Shown piece after piece: positions 8,586 to 19,135 of a stretch of DNA of 64,000 nt; the stretch's first letter is position 1; the number at the start of each line of letters is the position of its first letter. The DNA is from Mycobacterium kubicae (GTDB lineage Bacteria; Actinomycetota; Actinomycetes; Mycobacteriales; Mycobacteriaceae): the NCBI RefSeq assembly GCF_015689175.1, contig NZ_CP065047.1, positions 4,216,001 through 4,280,000 of the forward strand, read 5' to 3'. The notes under the pieces were generated by a model that ran no database searches, had not been told where the DNA came from, and was given only the letters and a program-made list of their open reading frames with translations. Made by a program: the position numbers and the translations under genes.

Positions 8586-10139
8586 TCAGGCCTCGGGCGA
8601 GGTGCGCCTGGCTCCGACCGCGATCAACACCGCCGTACCCACCGCGGCGACGCTGGCGGCGATCGCCGCTGCCAGCAGCGCGGCCTGCATACCGTCGGCG
8701 CTGGCTTGACGGGCCACCCGGGCAATCGCCGGCAGCGCGGGCCGCAAATCCCCGGGCAGGAACTCGAGGACCCGTAACCCCGCACCGGCGGAGAGCCGGT
8801 CGATGAGTTGCTGTATCGGTCGTGGGTCGCCACCAGGCAGGGCGGCCAACCCGTGGGCGGCGCTGCCGGCCGCGTGTCGGCTGAACAGTGCGCCAAGGCC
8901 GGCGACACCGGCCAGGATGCCGACCTGACGAGCTGTGCTCACCGCGCCCGTCGCCATCCCGGCGTCGGTGACCGGAACGAACTGCAGGGCAACATCGGAC
9001 GTCAGCGCGAACAGGCCGCCCAACCCCAGGCCCGCTACCACGCAGCCACCGATGAAGTGCGTCCAACCGGTGTGCTCGGTGACACCGGTCAGCAGCCACA
9101 GCCCGGCTGCGATCAGACCGACCCCACCGGGAATCGACATCCACGCCGGGAAGTAACGCGACCCGATCATGGCCAACGGGGCGCCGAGCACGCACGCGAC
9201 GGTCAACGGCAACGCCCGCACCCCGGACTGGAATGGGCTATATCCCAGCGTGTTCATGAAGTACAGCGCCAGGTAGTTGGTGGAGGCGATCAACGTCCCC
9301 GCGGCCGCGAACGCCGCCAGCGACACTCCGGCGAACCCCGGTCTGCGCACCACCCGCAGGTCGAGCATGGGCGCCTCGACCCGCGATTCCCACCACACGA
9401 ACAGCACCGCGGCCGCGACACAGAACGCGCTGAGCGTCAGAATCGTCGTGCTGGTCCACCCCAGATGGTTGCCTTCGATGAGGACGAACACACCTGCGAA
9501 CAGCGTGGCCGACAATACGGCGGTGCCGACCAGGTCGAGCGGGCGGTTCTGCGGCGCATGCGATTCGGTGACGAACCCCACGACGATGGCCAGGGCAGCG
9601 ATCCCGGTCGGCACGTTGATCAAGAAGATGGACTCCCAGCCGAAGGCGCCGACCAGGGCACCGCCGAGCAGCGGTCCGACGGCGGCGCCGGCTCCCATGA
9701 CCGCGCCGTAGATCGCAATCGCGACTCCCCTGCTGCGCTGCTCGGGGAACGCCGCGGCCACCATGGGCAGCGATACGCCCAGCAAGATGGAGCCGCCAGC
9801 ACCTTGCAGGGCCCGCGACGCGTTCAGCATTTCGATGCTGCCGGCCAGCGCGCAGCCCGCCGAGGCCAAGGTGAAGACGGTGATCCCGATCAGGTACAGA
9901 CGCCGCCGGCCGAGTCGGTCGCCCAACGTCGCGGCGGTCAGCAACAGCGCCGCCATAGGCAGCGCGTACGCGTCGACCACCCATTGCAGCCCGCTGAGTT
10001 CGGCGTCCAGTGAGGCCTGGATATTGGCCAGCGCGGCCGAGACGATCGTCATGTCCAGCAGCAACATGAACACCGCCAGGCATACCGCGGTCAGCGTCAG
10101 GCGCGGATGTAGCTGACCGGCCCGAGTCGTGGAGATCAC
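8586..10139 (-). CDS. DHA2-family (EmrB/QacA) 14-helix MFS exporter
   Basis: The 517-residue integral membrane protein has about 14 hydrophobic segments and the DHA2 signatures DMTIVSAALANIQ in helix 1, GDRLGRRRLYL after helix 2 (motif A) and a G/P-rich motif C region (GAVMGAGAAVGPLLGG). The GTG start at 10139 abuts the acyltransferase stop with no gap, so it is read from the same message. DHA2 pumps export drugs, dyes or secondary metabolites by proton antiport. Its place directly upstream of the OlsB-like enzyme and N-hydroxylase suggests it exports their product, but this is inference. Confidence 0.88.
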   Translation of the reverse strand: MISTTRAGQLHPRLTLTAVCLAVFMLLLDMTIVSAALANIQASLDAELSGLQWVVDAYALPMAALLLTAATLGDRLGRRRLYLIGITVFTLASAGCALAGSIEMLNASRALQGAGGSILLGVSLPMVAAAFPEQRSRGVAIAIYGAVMGAGAAVGPLLGGALVGAFGWESIFLINVPTGIAALAIVVGFVTESHAPQNRPLDLVGTAVLSATLFAGVFVLIEGNHLGWTSTTILTLSAFCVAAAVLFVWWESRVEAPMLDLRVVRRPGFAGVSLAAFAAAGTLIASTNYLALYFMNTLGYSPFQSGVRALPLTVACVLGAPLAMIGSRYFPAWMSIPGGVGLIAAGLWLLTGVTEHTGWTHFIGGCVVAGLGLGGLFALTSDVALQFVPVTDAGMATGAVSTARQVGILAGVAGLGALFSRHAAGSAAHGLAALPGGDPRPIQQLIDRLSAGAGLRVLEFLPGDLRPALPAIARVARQASADGMQAALLAAAIAASVAAVGTAVLIAVGARRTSPEA

Positions 10140-11294
10140 CTAGTCGGTCCGGACCCGGGTGAAGCGGTGCAACAACCAGGCCAGGGGAATGGTGATCACC
10201 ACGGTGGCGATGAACAGGTACAGCATGGGGCCGGTGTACACGTGCGCCCGGACCACGTAAACCATGGCGAACTCCATCGTCACCAGATGGATCAGGAAGA
10301 TCTCGTAGGAGATCTCACCCAGCCACACCATGGGCCGACTGGCCAGCGCCCGCGCATACCACCCTTGGGGCGTGGTGCCGCCGTCCAAGGCCAGCGGTGC
10401 CACCGCCAGGGTGGCGATCACGGCATAGAAGCAGGTCTTGACCAGCGCTTCCATCATGGACGCCGGCGACGTGGTGGGCGCCCCGGCTATCGGGGTGGCG
10501 GCGATGAAGTAGCTGATCACCGCCAGCGGTATGGCCACGAACGCATAGCAGCGCACTCCCATCGCCTGCAGCACGGTCAGCAGCATGCCGCCGAGAAACC
10601 AGGCCAGATAGGTCGGCAGCCACAGCCGCGCGCCGTCGGGGAACAGATGGTCGGTGTGCACCAGGACCAACCAGCCCGGGCTGATCAGCGTCATCGCGGC
10701 CAGCGCAGCGACCACCAACCGCGGCTGCCATTGCCGCCGGGACAGCAACACCAGCAGCAGGTAGGCCAACAACGGCAGGATCACATAGAACGAGGCCTCC
10801 ACCGCCAGGCTCCACATCTGGGTGAGGCCTTGGTGCAGATATTTCCCGAGATAGCCGTCGGTGTAGATCTGCGTCAGGGTCAGGTTGCGAACCAGCCCCA
10901 ACCAGCTGTGGCCGGGATTGGGGCCAGCTTCGCGGAAGTGGTACAGCACGTAGGCGAACAGCACGGTGACGACATAGGCGGGCATGATGCGCCGAACCCG
11001 GTGCCGCGCATAGCGACTCAACGACGGCGGCGGCGCCCCGGTGGCGGCCGATTTCACCCAGGGGCGGAAGAGCAGGAATCCGGACAGGACGAAGAAGATC
11101 GGCACACCGATCTCCATCCGGGCGCCCACCAGTCCCCAGTAGCCGTGGGTGTACTTGCCGGTGGTGTAGGCGGCATGGGTGCCGACCACCAGCAGGGCGG
11201 CCACGGCGCGAACACCGGTCAGTGCGGCGACCCGATCCACGTGGGAGGTCTGTTCGAGTCCCCCTTGGGCGTCCTGTTCCTCCGACAGCGTCAT
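10140..11294 (-). CDS. Acyltransferase family 3 membrane protein (Rv1254-like)
   Basis: The 384-residue protein (PF01757) has about ten membrane segments. Near the N-terminus it has LTGVRAVAALLVVGTHAAY with the conserved membrane-embedded His, and EIGVPIFFVLSGFLLFRPW, the FFxLSGF block of the family. Members O-acylate sugars, peptidoglycan or lipid-linked glycans in or across the membrane. It follows deaD with an ATGA overlap, as Rv1254 follows Rv1253. Here it is also fused at zero distance to the extra exporter gene. The substrate is unknown; it could acylate the product of the downstream module, but its conservation in species without that module argues for an independent role. Confidence 0.88.
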   Translation of the reverse strand: MTLSEEQDAQGGLEQTSHVDRVAALTGVRAVAALLVVGTHAAYTTGKYTHGYWGLVGARMEIGVPIFFVLSGFLLFRPWVKSAATGAPPPSLSRYARHRVRRIMPAYVVTVLFAYVLYHFREAGPNPGHSWLGLVRNLTLTQIYTDGYLGKYLHQGLTQMWSLAVEASFYVILPLLAYLLLVLLSRRQWQPRLVVAALAAMTLISPGWLVLVHTDHLFPDGARLWLPTYLAWFLGGMLLTVLQAMGVRCYAFVAIPLAVISYFIAATPIAGAPTTSPASMMEALVKTCFYAVIATLAVAPLALDGGTTPQGWYARALASRPMVWLGEISYEIFLIHLVTMEFAMVYVVRAHVYTGPMLYLFIATVVITIPLAWLLHRFTRVRTD

Positions 11295-12994
11295 CCGGCG
11301 TGTTTCCGGCGGGACTTGCCGCTGTCGCGGCCACGGGTCTTGTCGGATCTGCGGTCTAGTTGCAGATCGATCAGCACACCCGAGATTCGGGTGTGTTCAA
11401 GCTTTTTCATGGTTGCACGGGGAAGCTTGGCCGGCAGTTCGACCAGCGAGAAGTCCGGCCCGATGGTGATGTGACCGAAGTCGCTGCGGTGCAGTCCGCC
11501 CTCGTTGGCGATGGCGCCGACGATGGCGCCGGGCCCGATCTTGTGCCGTTTCCCGACGGCGATCCGATAGGTGCTGAGATCGGTTCTGGTCCTTGGCTTG
11601 TCGTGACGGTCCCGACGATCCTCGCGGCTGCGTTCCGCGCGCCGCTCCGGCGGCGGTTCGGGCGAAAGGAGAAACGCCTCGCCGTCGCGGGACTGCAGCG
11701 CCAGCGCCGCGGCGATATCGGCCAACGGCACATCGTGTTCGCGTTCGTAGTCTTGCACCAGCTTGCGGAAAAGATCGATACCCGGTCGGCCCAGCGCGTC
11801 GGTGATGGAGTCGGCGAACTTGGCGACCCGCTGCGCGTTGACGTCTTCGACGGTAGGCAGTTCGGTCTCGGTGAGGGTCTGCCGGGTGGCCTTTTCGATC
11901 GCCTTGAGCAGGTGGCGTTCGCGCGGTGAGACGAACAACAACGCCGTGCCCGATCGCCCGGCCCGGCCGGTGCGCCCGATGCGGTGCACGTAGGACTCGG
12001 TGTCGTGCGGGATGTCGTAGTTGAGCACATGCGAGATGCGTTCGACGTCGAGTCCTCGGGCGGCGACATCGGTGGCGACCAGGATGTCGATGCCTTTGGC
12101 GCCGCCGTCGCGCAGCGCGGTGATGGTCCGCTCCCGCTGCGCCTGTGGAATGTCACCGTTGATGGCTGCGGCGGAAAACCCTCGGGCGCGCAGTCTTTCG
12201 GCGACTTCCTCGGTGGCCTGTTTGGTCCGCACGAAGATGATCATCGCCTCGAACGGTTCGGTTTCCAGTATCCGGGTGAGCGCGTCCATCTTGCGGGGAC
12301 CCGCGACTTGGATGTAGCGCTGTGAAATGTTGTCCGCGGTCGCGGTTTTCGCTTTGGAGGTGACCTCGAGCGGATCGTGCAGATACTTGGTGGTCAGCTT
12401 GCGGATGGCCGCGGGCATGGTCGCCGAGAACAGCGCCACCTGTTTGTATTCCGGGGTGTCGGCCAGGATCCGCTCGACGTCTTCGGCGAAGCCCATGGTG
12501 AGCATTTCGTCGGCCTCGTCGAGCACGAGATAGTCGACTCGCGACAGGTCCAGCGTTCCGCGTTCGAGGTGGTCGATGACGCGCCCGGGCGTCCCGACCA
12601 CCACCTGGGCGCCGCGGCGCAGTCCGGCCAGTTGCACGGCGTACGACGATCCGCCGTAGATCGGCAGCACGTTGAGCTGGCGCAGGTGGGCCCCATAGCG
12701 GCTGAACGCCTCGGCGACCTGCAATGCCAGCTCCCGGGTGGGCGCCAGGATCAGGGCCTGGGTCGCCTTGCTCGAGGTGTCGAGCTTGGACAGGATCGGG
12801 ATCGCGAACGCCGCCGTCTTGCCGGTTCCGGTCTGGGCCAGCCCGACCACGTCGGTGCCTGCCATCAGCGCCGGGATGGTGGCGGCTTGGATACCCGTCG
12901 GCGATTCGTAGCCGACGTCGCCGATCGCCTGCAGAACCTTCGGATGAATCTGCAGGTCGGCGAAGGTGGTAGGGGGTGTCTCGGGATGGGCCAT
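11291..12994 (-). CDS. deaD: DEAD-box ATP-dependent RNA helicase DeaD/CsdA
   Basis: This 567-residue SF2 helicase unwinds RNA duplexes in ribosome assembly and RNA decay, especially in the cold. The motifs in order are the Q motif region (PTGIQAATIPALMAG), motif I AQTGTGKT, PTRELA, TPGR, motif II DEADEM, motif III SAT, and motif VI HRIGRTGRAG. After a charged Arg-rich linker (about 435-465) comes a DbpA/CsdA RNA-binding domain (RIAVGKRHKIGPGAIVGAI) and a basic tail. The ATG at 12994 starts a standard N-terminus. The stop overlaps the acyltransferase start, making deaD the first gene of the five-gene minus-strand operon. Confidence 0.95.
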   Translation of the reverse strand: MAHPETPPTTFADLQIHPKVLQAIGDVGYESPTGIQAATIPALMAGTDVVGLAQTGTGKTAAFAIPILSKLDTSSKATQALILAPTRELALQVAEAFSRYGAHLRQLNVLPIYGGSSYAVQLAGLRRGAQVVVGTPGRVIDHLERGTLDLSRVDYLVLDEADEMLTMGFAEDVERILADTPEYKQVALFSATMPAAIRKLTTKYLHDPLEVTSKAKTATADNISQRYIQVAGPRKMDALTRILETEPFEAMIIFVRTKQATEEVAERLRARGFSAAAINGDIPQAQRERTITALRDGGAKGIDILVATDVAARGLDVERISHVLNYDIPHDTESYVHRIGRTGRAGRSGTALLFVSPRERHLLKAIEKATRQTLTETELPTVEDVNAQRVAKFADSITDALGRPGIDLFRKLVQDYEREHDVPLADIAAALALQSRDGEAFLLSPEPPPERRAERSREDRRDRHDKPRTRTDLSTYRIAVGKRHKIGPGAIVGAIANEGGLHRSDFGHITIGPDFSLVELPAKLPRATMKKLEHTRISGVLIDLQLDRRSDKTRGRDSGKSRRKHAG

Positions 12995-13070
12995 TTGACG
13001 TTGAGCTTAGTAGTGGGACGCACGGCGGGTGGGGCGGGCGCGCCTGCCACACCGGCGCAACGGATAACGG

Positions 13071-13076
13071 TACGGT
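13071..13076 (+). promoter_or_regulatory. -10 hexamer TACGGT for lprE
   Basis: TACGGT lies eight bases before the GTG at 13085, giving a leaderless or near-leaderless start for lprE. An out-of-frame ATG at 13083 overlaps this GTG and would encode only 11 residues. Confidence 0.35.
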
Positions 13077-13084
13077 GCTGCGAT

Positions 13085-13684
13085 GTGTGGTCGCTTCCCC
13101 GCCGTTTGGCGCCTCTGACCGGCGTGGCCGCTGCTGTTCTGGTGGCCGCGACGTCAGCGGCCTGCGGCTCCGGTGACTCCACCGTCGCCAAGACGCCGCA
13201 GGCCACCACGCGCACCACGCCGCCAGCGCCCAGCGCACCAGACGCCGCCAACCCGCCACCTCAAGCCGCCGGCCCGCCACCCAGCAGCGCTGCGCCCGCC
13301 GACCCCTGTGCGGTCAACCTCGCCTCGCCGGCGATCGCGCGCGCCGTGTCGGAACTGCCGCGCGATCCGCGTAGTTCCCAGCCGTGGAACCCCGAGCCGC
13401 TGGCCGGAAACTACAACCAGTGCGCCCAGCTGTCGGCCGTCGTAATCAAGGCCAACACCAACGGTGACAACCCGACCACCCGCGCGGTGATGTTCCACCT
13501 CGGCCAGTACATCCCACAGGGCGTGCCCGACACGTACGGGTTCAACGGCATCGACACCACGCAGTGCACCGGGGACACGGTCGCGCTGACCTACTCCAGC
13601 GGGCTGCGCGGCTTGGGCAGCGTGGTGAAGTTCCGGTGGAACGGCAGCGCGGTCGAGCTGATCAGTAACGGCTCGGGTCGCTGA
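13085..13684 (+). CDS. lprE: Lipoprotein LprE
   Basis: The 199-residue lipoprotein is the homologue of Rv1252c. The N-terminus has basic residues (PRRL), a hydrophobic core and a lipobox AATSAAC with the lipidated Cys at 27. A Pro/Ala/Thr-rich linker of about 45 residues follows, and then a globular domain with two further cysteines (NQCAQL and TTQCTGD) that could form a disulfide outside the membrane. The GTG at 13085 gives a proper signal peptide; the longer frame upstream is antisense to deaD. The function is not established, although the M. tuberculosis orthologue has been implicated in host interaction. Confidence 0.85.
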   Translation: MWSLPRRLAPLTGVAAAVLVAATSAACGSGDSTVAKTPQATTRTTPPAPSAPDAANPPPQAAGPPPSSAAPADPCAVNLASPAIARAVSELPRDPRSSQPWNPEPLAGNYNQCAQLSAVVIKANTNGDNPTTRAVMFHLGQYIPQGVPDTYGFNGIDTTQCTGDTVALTYSSGLRGLGSVVKFRWNGSAVELISNGSGR

Positions 13685-13714
13685 AACCCGGTCTGATCTG
13701 TCGGACCCCTCCCC

Positions 13715-13720
13715 TACAGT
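13715..13720 (+). promoter_or_regulatory. -10 hexamer TACAGT for a leaderless helicase mRNA
   Basis: TACAGT is near consensus and lies seven bases before the GTG start at 13728, in the 43-bp gap after lprE. A leaderless transcript is predicted. Confidence 0.55.
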
Positions 13721-13727
13721 TGCTGCT

Positions 13728-16700
13728 GTGTTCGTCACCGACGACTGCATCGTTTACAGCGCATCGGATCTCGCCGCCGCGGCCCGCTGCGAGTACGCGC
13801 TGCTCAGGGATTTCGACGCCAAGCTGGGCCGGGGTTCCGCCGTCGTCGGCGACGACGCGCTACTGGTGCGAACAGCTCGGCTCGGCACCGAGCATGAGCG
13901 GCGCCGGCTGGACCGATTGCGCGAGCAGTACGGCGACGGTGTCGTGGTCATCGGTCGCCCGGCGTACACCCTGGCGGGCTTGACGGCCGCCGCCGCGGCC
14001 ACGCAGCGGGCCATCGCCGACGGCGCGCCGGTGGTGTATCAGGCCGCGATGTTCGATGGCCGCTTCGTCGGGTTCGCCGACTTCCTGGTCCGCGACGGCG
14101 CGCGGTACCGGGTGACCGACACCAAGCTCGCCCGCTCGGCCAAGGTGACCGCGCTGCTGCAACTGGCGGCCTATGCCGACGCGCTGGCGGCCGCCGACGT
14201 GCCCGTTGCCGACGAGGCCGAGCTGGAACTCGGCGACGGCACGGTGATGCGCTACCGCGTCGACGATCTCATCCCGGTCTACCGGTCGCAGCGGGTGCTG
14301 CTGCAGCGGTTGCTCGACGAGCACTATGCCTCGGGTGCGGCGGTGCGCTGGGACGACGAACACGTGCAGGCCTGCTTTCACTGCCCGCTGTGCACCGAGC
14401 AACTGCGCGCCGCCGACGACCTGCTGCTGGTCGCCGGGCTGCGAGTTCAGCAGCGCGACAAGCTGATCGAGGCCGGCATCACCACGATCGGCGCGCTGGC
14501 CGAGTTTCGCGGCTCGGATCCGGATCTGCCGTCGGGCACGCTGGTCAAGCTGACCGCGCAGGCCAGACTGCAAGTGCGACAACGGCAGACCGGCACTCCC
14601 CAGTTTGAGATCGCCAACCCCCAGCCGCTGGCCTTGTTACCGGAGCCGAACCCCGGCGACCTGTTCTTCGACTTCGAAGGCGACCCGCTGTGGACCGCCG
14701 ACGGGAAACACTGGGGGCTGGAATACCTATTCGGCGTGCTCGAGGCGGGGCCGGCCGGACGCTTCCGCCCACTGTGGGCGCATGACCGGGTCGAGGAACG
14801 CAAGGCGCTCGCCGATTTCCTGACCCTGGTGGCCAAGCGCCGAAAGCGCCACCCCAACATGCACATCTACCACTATGCGCCCTACGAGAGGTCGACGCTG
14901 CTGCGGCTGGCCGGACGCTACGGCGTGGGTGAGGACGAGGTCGACGATTTGCTGCGCAACGGTGTGCTGGTCGACCTGTACCCGTTGGTGCGCAAGAGCA
15001 TTCGGGTGGGCGCGGAGTCGTTCAGCCTGAAGGCGCTGGAGCCGTTGTACATGGGCAGCCAGCTGCGCTCGGGAGACGTCACCACCGCCGCGGACTCGAT
15101 CAACTCCTACGCCCGGTACTGCGAGCTGCGCGCCGACGGCCGCGCCGACGAAGCCGAGACCGTGCTCAAGGAGATCGAGGACTACAACCACTACGACTGT
15201 CTGTCGACCCGCAAACTGCGCGACTGGTTGTTGATCCGGGCCTGGGAAGCCGGCGTGACACCGGTTGGCTTCCAACCGGTTCCCGAGGGCGACACCATCG
15301 AGGACGACGACCAGGTGGCTGCGACATTGTCGGCGTTCACCGGTGATGGCGCCGCCGACACGCGCAGCGCCGAGCAGACCGCCGTTGCCTTGATCGCCGC
15401 TGCCCGCGGGTTCCACCGGCGCGAGGACAAACCGTTCTGGTGGACGCACTTTGACCGGCTGAACTATCCGGTCGACGAATGGTCGGACACCACCGACGTT
15501 TTCATCGCCAGTGAGGCTTGCGTCGACGTTGACTGGCATACGCCCCCGCGTGCGCGCAAGCCGCGCCGGCAGGTGCGGCTGACCGGTGAGCTGGCCCGGG
15601 GTGACCTCAAGACGGACGTTTTCGCGCTCTACGATCCACCGGCGCCGCCGGGCATGACCGACGATCCGGATCGGCGCGCGGCCGCTCGCGCGCAGATCGT
15701 CGACGTCAACGACCCCAGCCTGCCGACCGAAGTCGTGATCGTGGAGCGAACCGGCAGTGACGGCAACGAATTCGAGCAGCTGCCGTTCGCGCTGACTCCC
15801 GGGCCGCCGGTGGCGACGACGGCGTTGCGCGCTTCCATCGAAGCCACCGCCGCCGCGGTGGCCGGCGGACTGCCGCAACTGCCGCGCACCGCCGTCGTCG
15901 ACGTGCTGCTGCGACGCTCGCCGCGCACCCGCAGTGGCACAGGACTTCCCCATGGCGGTGACTGCGTCGCCGACATCACCTCGGCCACACTGGATTTGGA
16001 TTCGTCTTATCTGGCGGTGCACGGGCCACCGGGAACCGGGAAGACCTACACGGCCGCCCGGGTGATGCACCGATTGGTCAGCGAGCAGCACTGGCGCATC
16101 GGCGTGGTCGCGCAATCACACGCCACGGTGGAAAACCTGTTGGACTGTGTGATCGACGCCGGCGTGGACCCGGCGCGGGTGGCCAAGAAACCGTATGCCC
16201 ACCATGGGCCACGTTGGCAGCAGATCGACAGCAACGAATACCCAGCCTTCATCGCCAATACGGCGGGGTGCGTGATCGGTGGCACGGCTTGGGATTTCGC
16301 AAACGGCAACCGGGTGCCGCCGGGCAGCTTGGATCTGCTGGTCATCGACGAGGCGGGCCAATTCTCGTTGGCCAACACGATCGCCGTCGCGCCGGCGGCG
16401 GCGAACCTGATGCTGCTCGGAGACCCCCAGCAACTGCCGCAGGTCAGTCAGGGCACGCACCCCGAACCGGTCGACACTTCGGCGCTGGACTGGCTGGTCG
16501 ACGGCCAACGCACGCTGCCCGATACGCGCGGCTACTTCCTGGACCGCTCCTATCGCATGCATCCTGCGGTGTGCACGGCCGTATCGGCGTTGTCCTATGA
16601 AGGCAGGCTGCAATCCCACGTCGAGCGCACCACCGCGCGTGGTCTGGCCGGTTACGAGCCCGGGGTGCGGCTGCTCAATGTGCGCCACCAAGGCAATTCG

Positions 16701-17147
16701 GTGGAAAGCCCGGAAGAGGCCGACGCGATAGTCGCCGAAATCACGCGATTGCTGGGCCGGACGTGGACCGACGAACACGGCGCGCGCCCGTTGCGCGCCG
16801 CCGATGTGCTGGTGTTGGCGCCCTACAACGCCCAGGTGGCGCTGCTTCGTCAGCGACTGGGCTCGGCGAAGCTGGGCGGAGTCCGAGTGGGCACCGTCGA
16901 CAAATTCCAGGGCGCGCAGGCGCCGGTCGTCTTCATCTCCATGACCGCTTCGTCGGTCGAGGAAGTGCCACGCGGAATGTCGTTCCTGCTCAACAGGAAC
17001 CGGCTCAATGTCGCGATCAGCCGAGCGCAGTACGCGGCGATCATCGTGCGCTCGGAGGTGCTCACCCAGTACCTGCCCACCACGCCCGCCGGGTTGGTGG
17101 AGCTGGGCACCTTCCTGTCGCTGACCTATTCGGAGTGGCGACCGTAG
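13728..17147 (+). CDS. TM0106-type RecB-like nuclease fused to SF1 helicase
   Basis: The 1139-residue protein matches Rv1251c in length and layout. Residues 1 to about 230 are a TM0106-type RecB-like nuclease: [21 protein letters not shown] holds the D-x-K and Q-x3-Y catalytic signature, and CFHCPLC near 216-222 supplies part of a cysteine metal site. Residues about 305-500 look like an RNase H-type exonuclease domain ([11 protein letters not shown], then [12 protein letters not shown]). The C-terminal third is an Upf1/DNA2-like helicase with Walker A GPPGTGKT, Walker [18 protein letters not shown] and a final VAISRA motif. A role in DNA processing or repair is likely, but the pathway is unknown. 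Its 3' end overlaps the convergent MFS gene by 22 bp. Confidence 0.9.
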   Translation: MFVTDDCIVYSASDLAAAARCEYALLRDFDAKLGRGSAVVGDDALLVRTARLGTEHERRRLDRLREQYGDGVVVIGRPAYTLAGLTAAAAATQRAIADGAPVVYQAAMFDGRFVGFADFLVRDGARYRVTDTKLARSAKVTALLQLAAYADALAAADVPVADEAELELGDGTVMRYRVDDLIPVYRSQRVLLQRLLDEHYASGAAVRWDDEHVQACFHCPLCTEQLRAADDLLLVAGLRVQQRDKLIEAGITTIGALAEFRGSDPDLPSGTLVKLTAQARLQVRQRQTGTPQFEIANPQPLALLPEPNPGDLFFDFEGDPLWTADGKHWGLEYLFGVLEAGPAGRFRPLWAHDRVEERKALADFLTLVAKRRKRHPNMHIYHYAPYERSTLLRLAGRYGVGEDEVDDLLRNGVLVDLYPLVRKSIRVGAESFSLKALEPLYMGSQLRSGDVTTAADSINSYARYCELRADGRADEAETVLKEIEDYNHYDCLSTRKLRDWLLIRAWEAGVTPVGFQPVPEGDTIEDDDQVAATLSAFTGDGAADTRSAEQTAVALIAAARGFHRREDKPFWWTHFDRLNYPVDEWSDTTDVFIASEACVDVDWHTPPRARKPRRQVRLTGELARGDLKTDVFALYDPPAPPGMTDDPDRRAAARAQIVDVNDPSLPTEVVIVERTGSDGNEFEQLPFALTPGPPVATTALRASIEATAAAVAGGLPQLPRTAVVDVLLRRSPRTRSGTGLPHGGDCVADITSATLDLDSSYLAVHGPPGTGKTYTAARVMHRLVSEQHWRIGVVAQSHATVENLLDCVIDAGVDPARVAKKPYAHHGPRWQQIDSNEYPAFIANTAGCVIGGTAWDFANGNRVPPGSLDLLVIDEAGQFSLANTIAVAPAAANLMLLGDPQQLPQVSQGTHPEPVDTSALDWLVDGQRTLPDTRGYFLDRSYRMHPAVCTAVSALSYEGRLQSHVERTTARGLAGYEPGVRLLNVRHQGNSVESPEEADAIVAEITRLLGRTWTDEHGARPLRAADVLVLAPYNAQVALLRQRLGSAKLGGVRVGTVDKFQGAQAPVVFISMTASSVEEVPRGMSFLLNRNRLNVAISRAQYAAIIVRSEVLTQYLPTTPAGLVELGTFLSLTYSEWRP

Positions 17148-18931
17148 CTGGCCGGGCGGTCGGGGCCGGGTCGGCGGGAGTGGTCGGCGACGGGCCGCGC
17201 ACGGCGACCGTCGAGATGCGAGCCGTTGTAGCCCGCGCCGACGGGCGCCCACCGGTCAGCAGGCTCGCCGCGCCACTGCTGGGTCCCCCGCGGCGGCCGG
17301 CCGTGGGTCATCGGCGGCGCGGCTACCTGCGGCTCGGGGCGCAGCACGTACTCGACGTAGGCATCGTCGTCATAGCCTTCGTCGTCGTAGTCGTCGTAGT
17401 CGTCCTCGTCGAAGTCGTCGCCGGCGTAATCGAGGTCGTCGTCGTAGCCACCCCGGCGGACGAAGAGCGAGCGCACGACGCTGAGCATGAACAGCGCGGT
17501 GACGATCCCCAGTAACGAGATGAACGCCGGGAGCAACATCGATTGCGACATCGCCGTCGAGAACGGCTCGCGCAGGAAGCCAGGCAGTCGCACGGCGCCG
17601 CTGAAGTCGGAGTCGGCGGCATTGCTCGGCGTCGGCGGCATCTCGTCGCTGATCTGCGCCGTCATGAACGCGGCCATACCCGCGCTGCCCAACACCGCCC
17701 CCAGCTGGCGGGTGGCGTTGAAGACACCCGAGCTGGCCCCGGCCAGCTCCGGCGGCAGGTGCCGGGTCGCGGTGGCCGCAAGCGGCGACCACACGAACGC
17801 CATGCCCACCCCCGAGGCCATCAACGGCAACACCAGCCGCCAGATCGGGGTGTCGGGGTCCAGCTCGATCGACATCCACGTCATCGAGATCGCCAGCATG
17901 GAAAAGCCGAACCCGATCACCGGCACCGGATGCGCCCGGTCGACGATCCGGCCGACGAAGGGGGCCAGCACACCACTGGTGATGGCCATCGGCGCGATCA
18001 GCACCGCGGAGCGGGTGGGCGACAATCCGCACACGGCCTGGATGTAGAAGATCAGCGGCAACATCATCGCCGTGGTCGCGAACGCGGTGATGGCCACACC
18101 GATGCTGGACAGGCTGAAATCCGGGTCACGAAAGATCCGCAGCGGGATCAACGGCTCGTCGCGGTTGATCGACTGCCAGTAGACGAACGCCGACATGAAC
18201 CCGACGCCCGCCACCAACACCGCCCAGATCCACGGCGCCCACTCAGCCGACTGGCCTTCCTGCAACGCGAACACGATCCCGAACATGCCGATCCCCGACA
18301 GCGCGACGCCGATCAGGTCGAAGCGGTGTGCGTGCACGGGCAGGACCGGCAGCAGCCAGACCGCTACCACCAGCCCGATGACCCCCACCGGAACATTGAC
18401 AAAGAAGATCCACTGCCAGCCCAACGTGTCGACCAGCACACCGCCGGCCAGCGGCGCCACCAGGCTCGCGACGCCCGCGGTGGCGCCCCACATGCTCAAC
18501 GCCGTCCCCCGGCGCCGGGCGGGAAAGATCCGGGTGATCATCGACAACGTCTGCGGAGTCAGCACCCCGGCGCCCACCCCTTGCACCACCCGCGCGGCGA
18601 TCAGCATGGCGGCGCTGCCGGACAGACCGCACCACACCGATGCGGCGGTGAACAGGACGAGGCCCACCAGGTACAGGTTCTTGGGCCCGTACCGGTCGCC
18701 AAGCCGGCCGGCAACCAACAGCACGACCGCAAAACCAAGCAGGTATGCGCTGGTCACCCACACCACCGTGGCGTAGCCGATGTGCATTTCGGCCATGATG
18801 GTCGGGTTGGCGATCGCGACGATGGTCGAGTCGACCATGATCATGAAGAAGCCGACGATCATCGCCCACAGCGCGTGCCACGGGTTGCCCAGGTATCTGT
18901 CGCCGGTCAGCGGGTTCGTCGCCGTAGTCAT
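17126..18931 (-). CDS. DHA2-family MFS drug transporter with acidic C-terminal tail (Rv1250-like)
   Basis: The 601-residue inner-membrane transporter has 14 predicted helices. [13 protein letters not shown] in helix 1, [13 protein letters not shown] (motif A) and [14 protein letters not shown] (motif C region) place it in the EmrB/QacA family. After the last helix there is a cytoplasmic tail of about 90 residues whose first part is a run of Asp, Glu and Tyr ([18 protein letters not shown], about 506-523) and whose last part is Arg/Pro-rich. The tail is unusual for the family and may bind a partner or cations. It diverges from the 19136 gene; the substrate is unknown. Confidence 0.88.
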   Translation of the reverse strand: MTTATNPLTGDRYLGNPWHALWAMIVGFFMIMVDSTIVAIANPTIMAEMHIGYATVVWVTSAYLLGFAVVLLVAGRLGDRYGPKNLYLVGLVLFTAASVWCGLSGSAAMLIAARVVQGVGAGVLTPQTLSMITRIFPARRRGTALSMWGATAGVASLVAPLAGGVLVDTLGWQWIFFVNVPVGVIGLVVAVWLLPVLPVHAHRFDLIGVALSGIGMFGIVFALQEGQSAEWAPWIWAVLVAGVGFMSAFVYWQSINRDEPLIPLRIFRDPDFSLSSIGVAITAFATTAMMLPLIFYIQAVCGLSPTRSAVLIAPMAITSGVLAPFVGRIVDRAHPVPVIGFGFSMLAISMTWMSIELDPDTPIWRLVLPLMASGVGMAFVWSPLAATATRHLPPELAGASSGVFNATRQLGAVLGSAGMAAFMTAQISDEMPPTPSNAADSDFSGAVRLPGFLREPFSTAMSQSMLLPAFISLLGIVTALFMLSVVRSLFVRRGGYDDDLDYAGDDFDEDDYDDYDDEGYDDDAYVEYVLRPEPQVAAPPMTHGRPPRGTQQWRGEPADRWAPVGAGYNGSHLDGRRARPVADHSRRPGPDRPASYGRHSE

Positions 18932-19075
18932 CTACACCCCGTTTCTGCTCCCGAGCAGGCTTTGGGTTGCGCAGGAATCCAGCTCGCCATTATTCCCCGT
19001 GCACATAATCGGCACTGACGCGAGGGGATGCCCGCGGAACGGGTACGGGATACCCAACGTGGGGGTTCGCGTCCC

Positions 19076-19105
19076 GTCCGCCTCCGGCCGGGCGGACGCT
19101 AGCCT
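19076..19105 (+). promoter_or_regulatory. Hairpin and -10 hexamer upstream of the Rv1249c homologue
   Basis: A perfect 7-bp stem, GTCCGCC (19076-19082) with GGCGGAC (19091-19097), is followed by TAGCCT (19100-19105), a good -10. This would give a leader of about 25 nt containing GAGAAGGGG before the ATG at 19136. A second small palindrome, GGGTA/TACCC, lies just upstream near 19040-19055. The site is in the 204-bp divergent gap and could hold an operator. Confidence 0.4.
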
Positions 19106-19135
19106 GAAAGAACGCCATCGGCGAGAAGGGGCACC

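Noticed and set aside
8572..9195. N-terminal extension of the OlsB-like protein (frame opens to 9195)
   Set aside because: The extension lies inside the exporter gene, is Arg/Pro-rich without motifs, and the ATG at 8571 gives the family length.
10140..12994. deaD and the acyltransferase as part of a horizontally acquired island with the N-hydroxylase module
   Set aside because: Both genes and their ATGA overlap are conserved in M. tuberculosis; base composition does not visibly change at their border.
14727..16115. 462-codon open frame on the minus strand
   Set aside because: It is the antisense shadow of the helicase gene, whose motifs lie on the plus strand.
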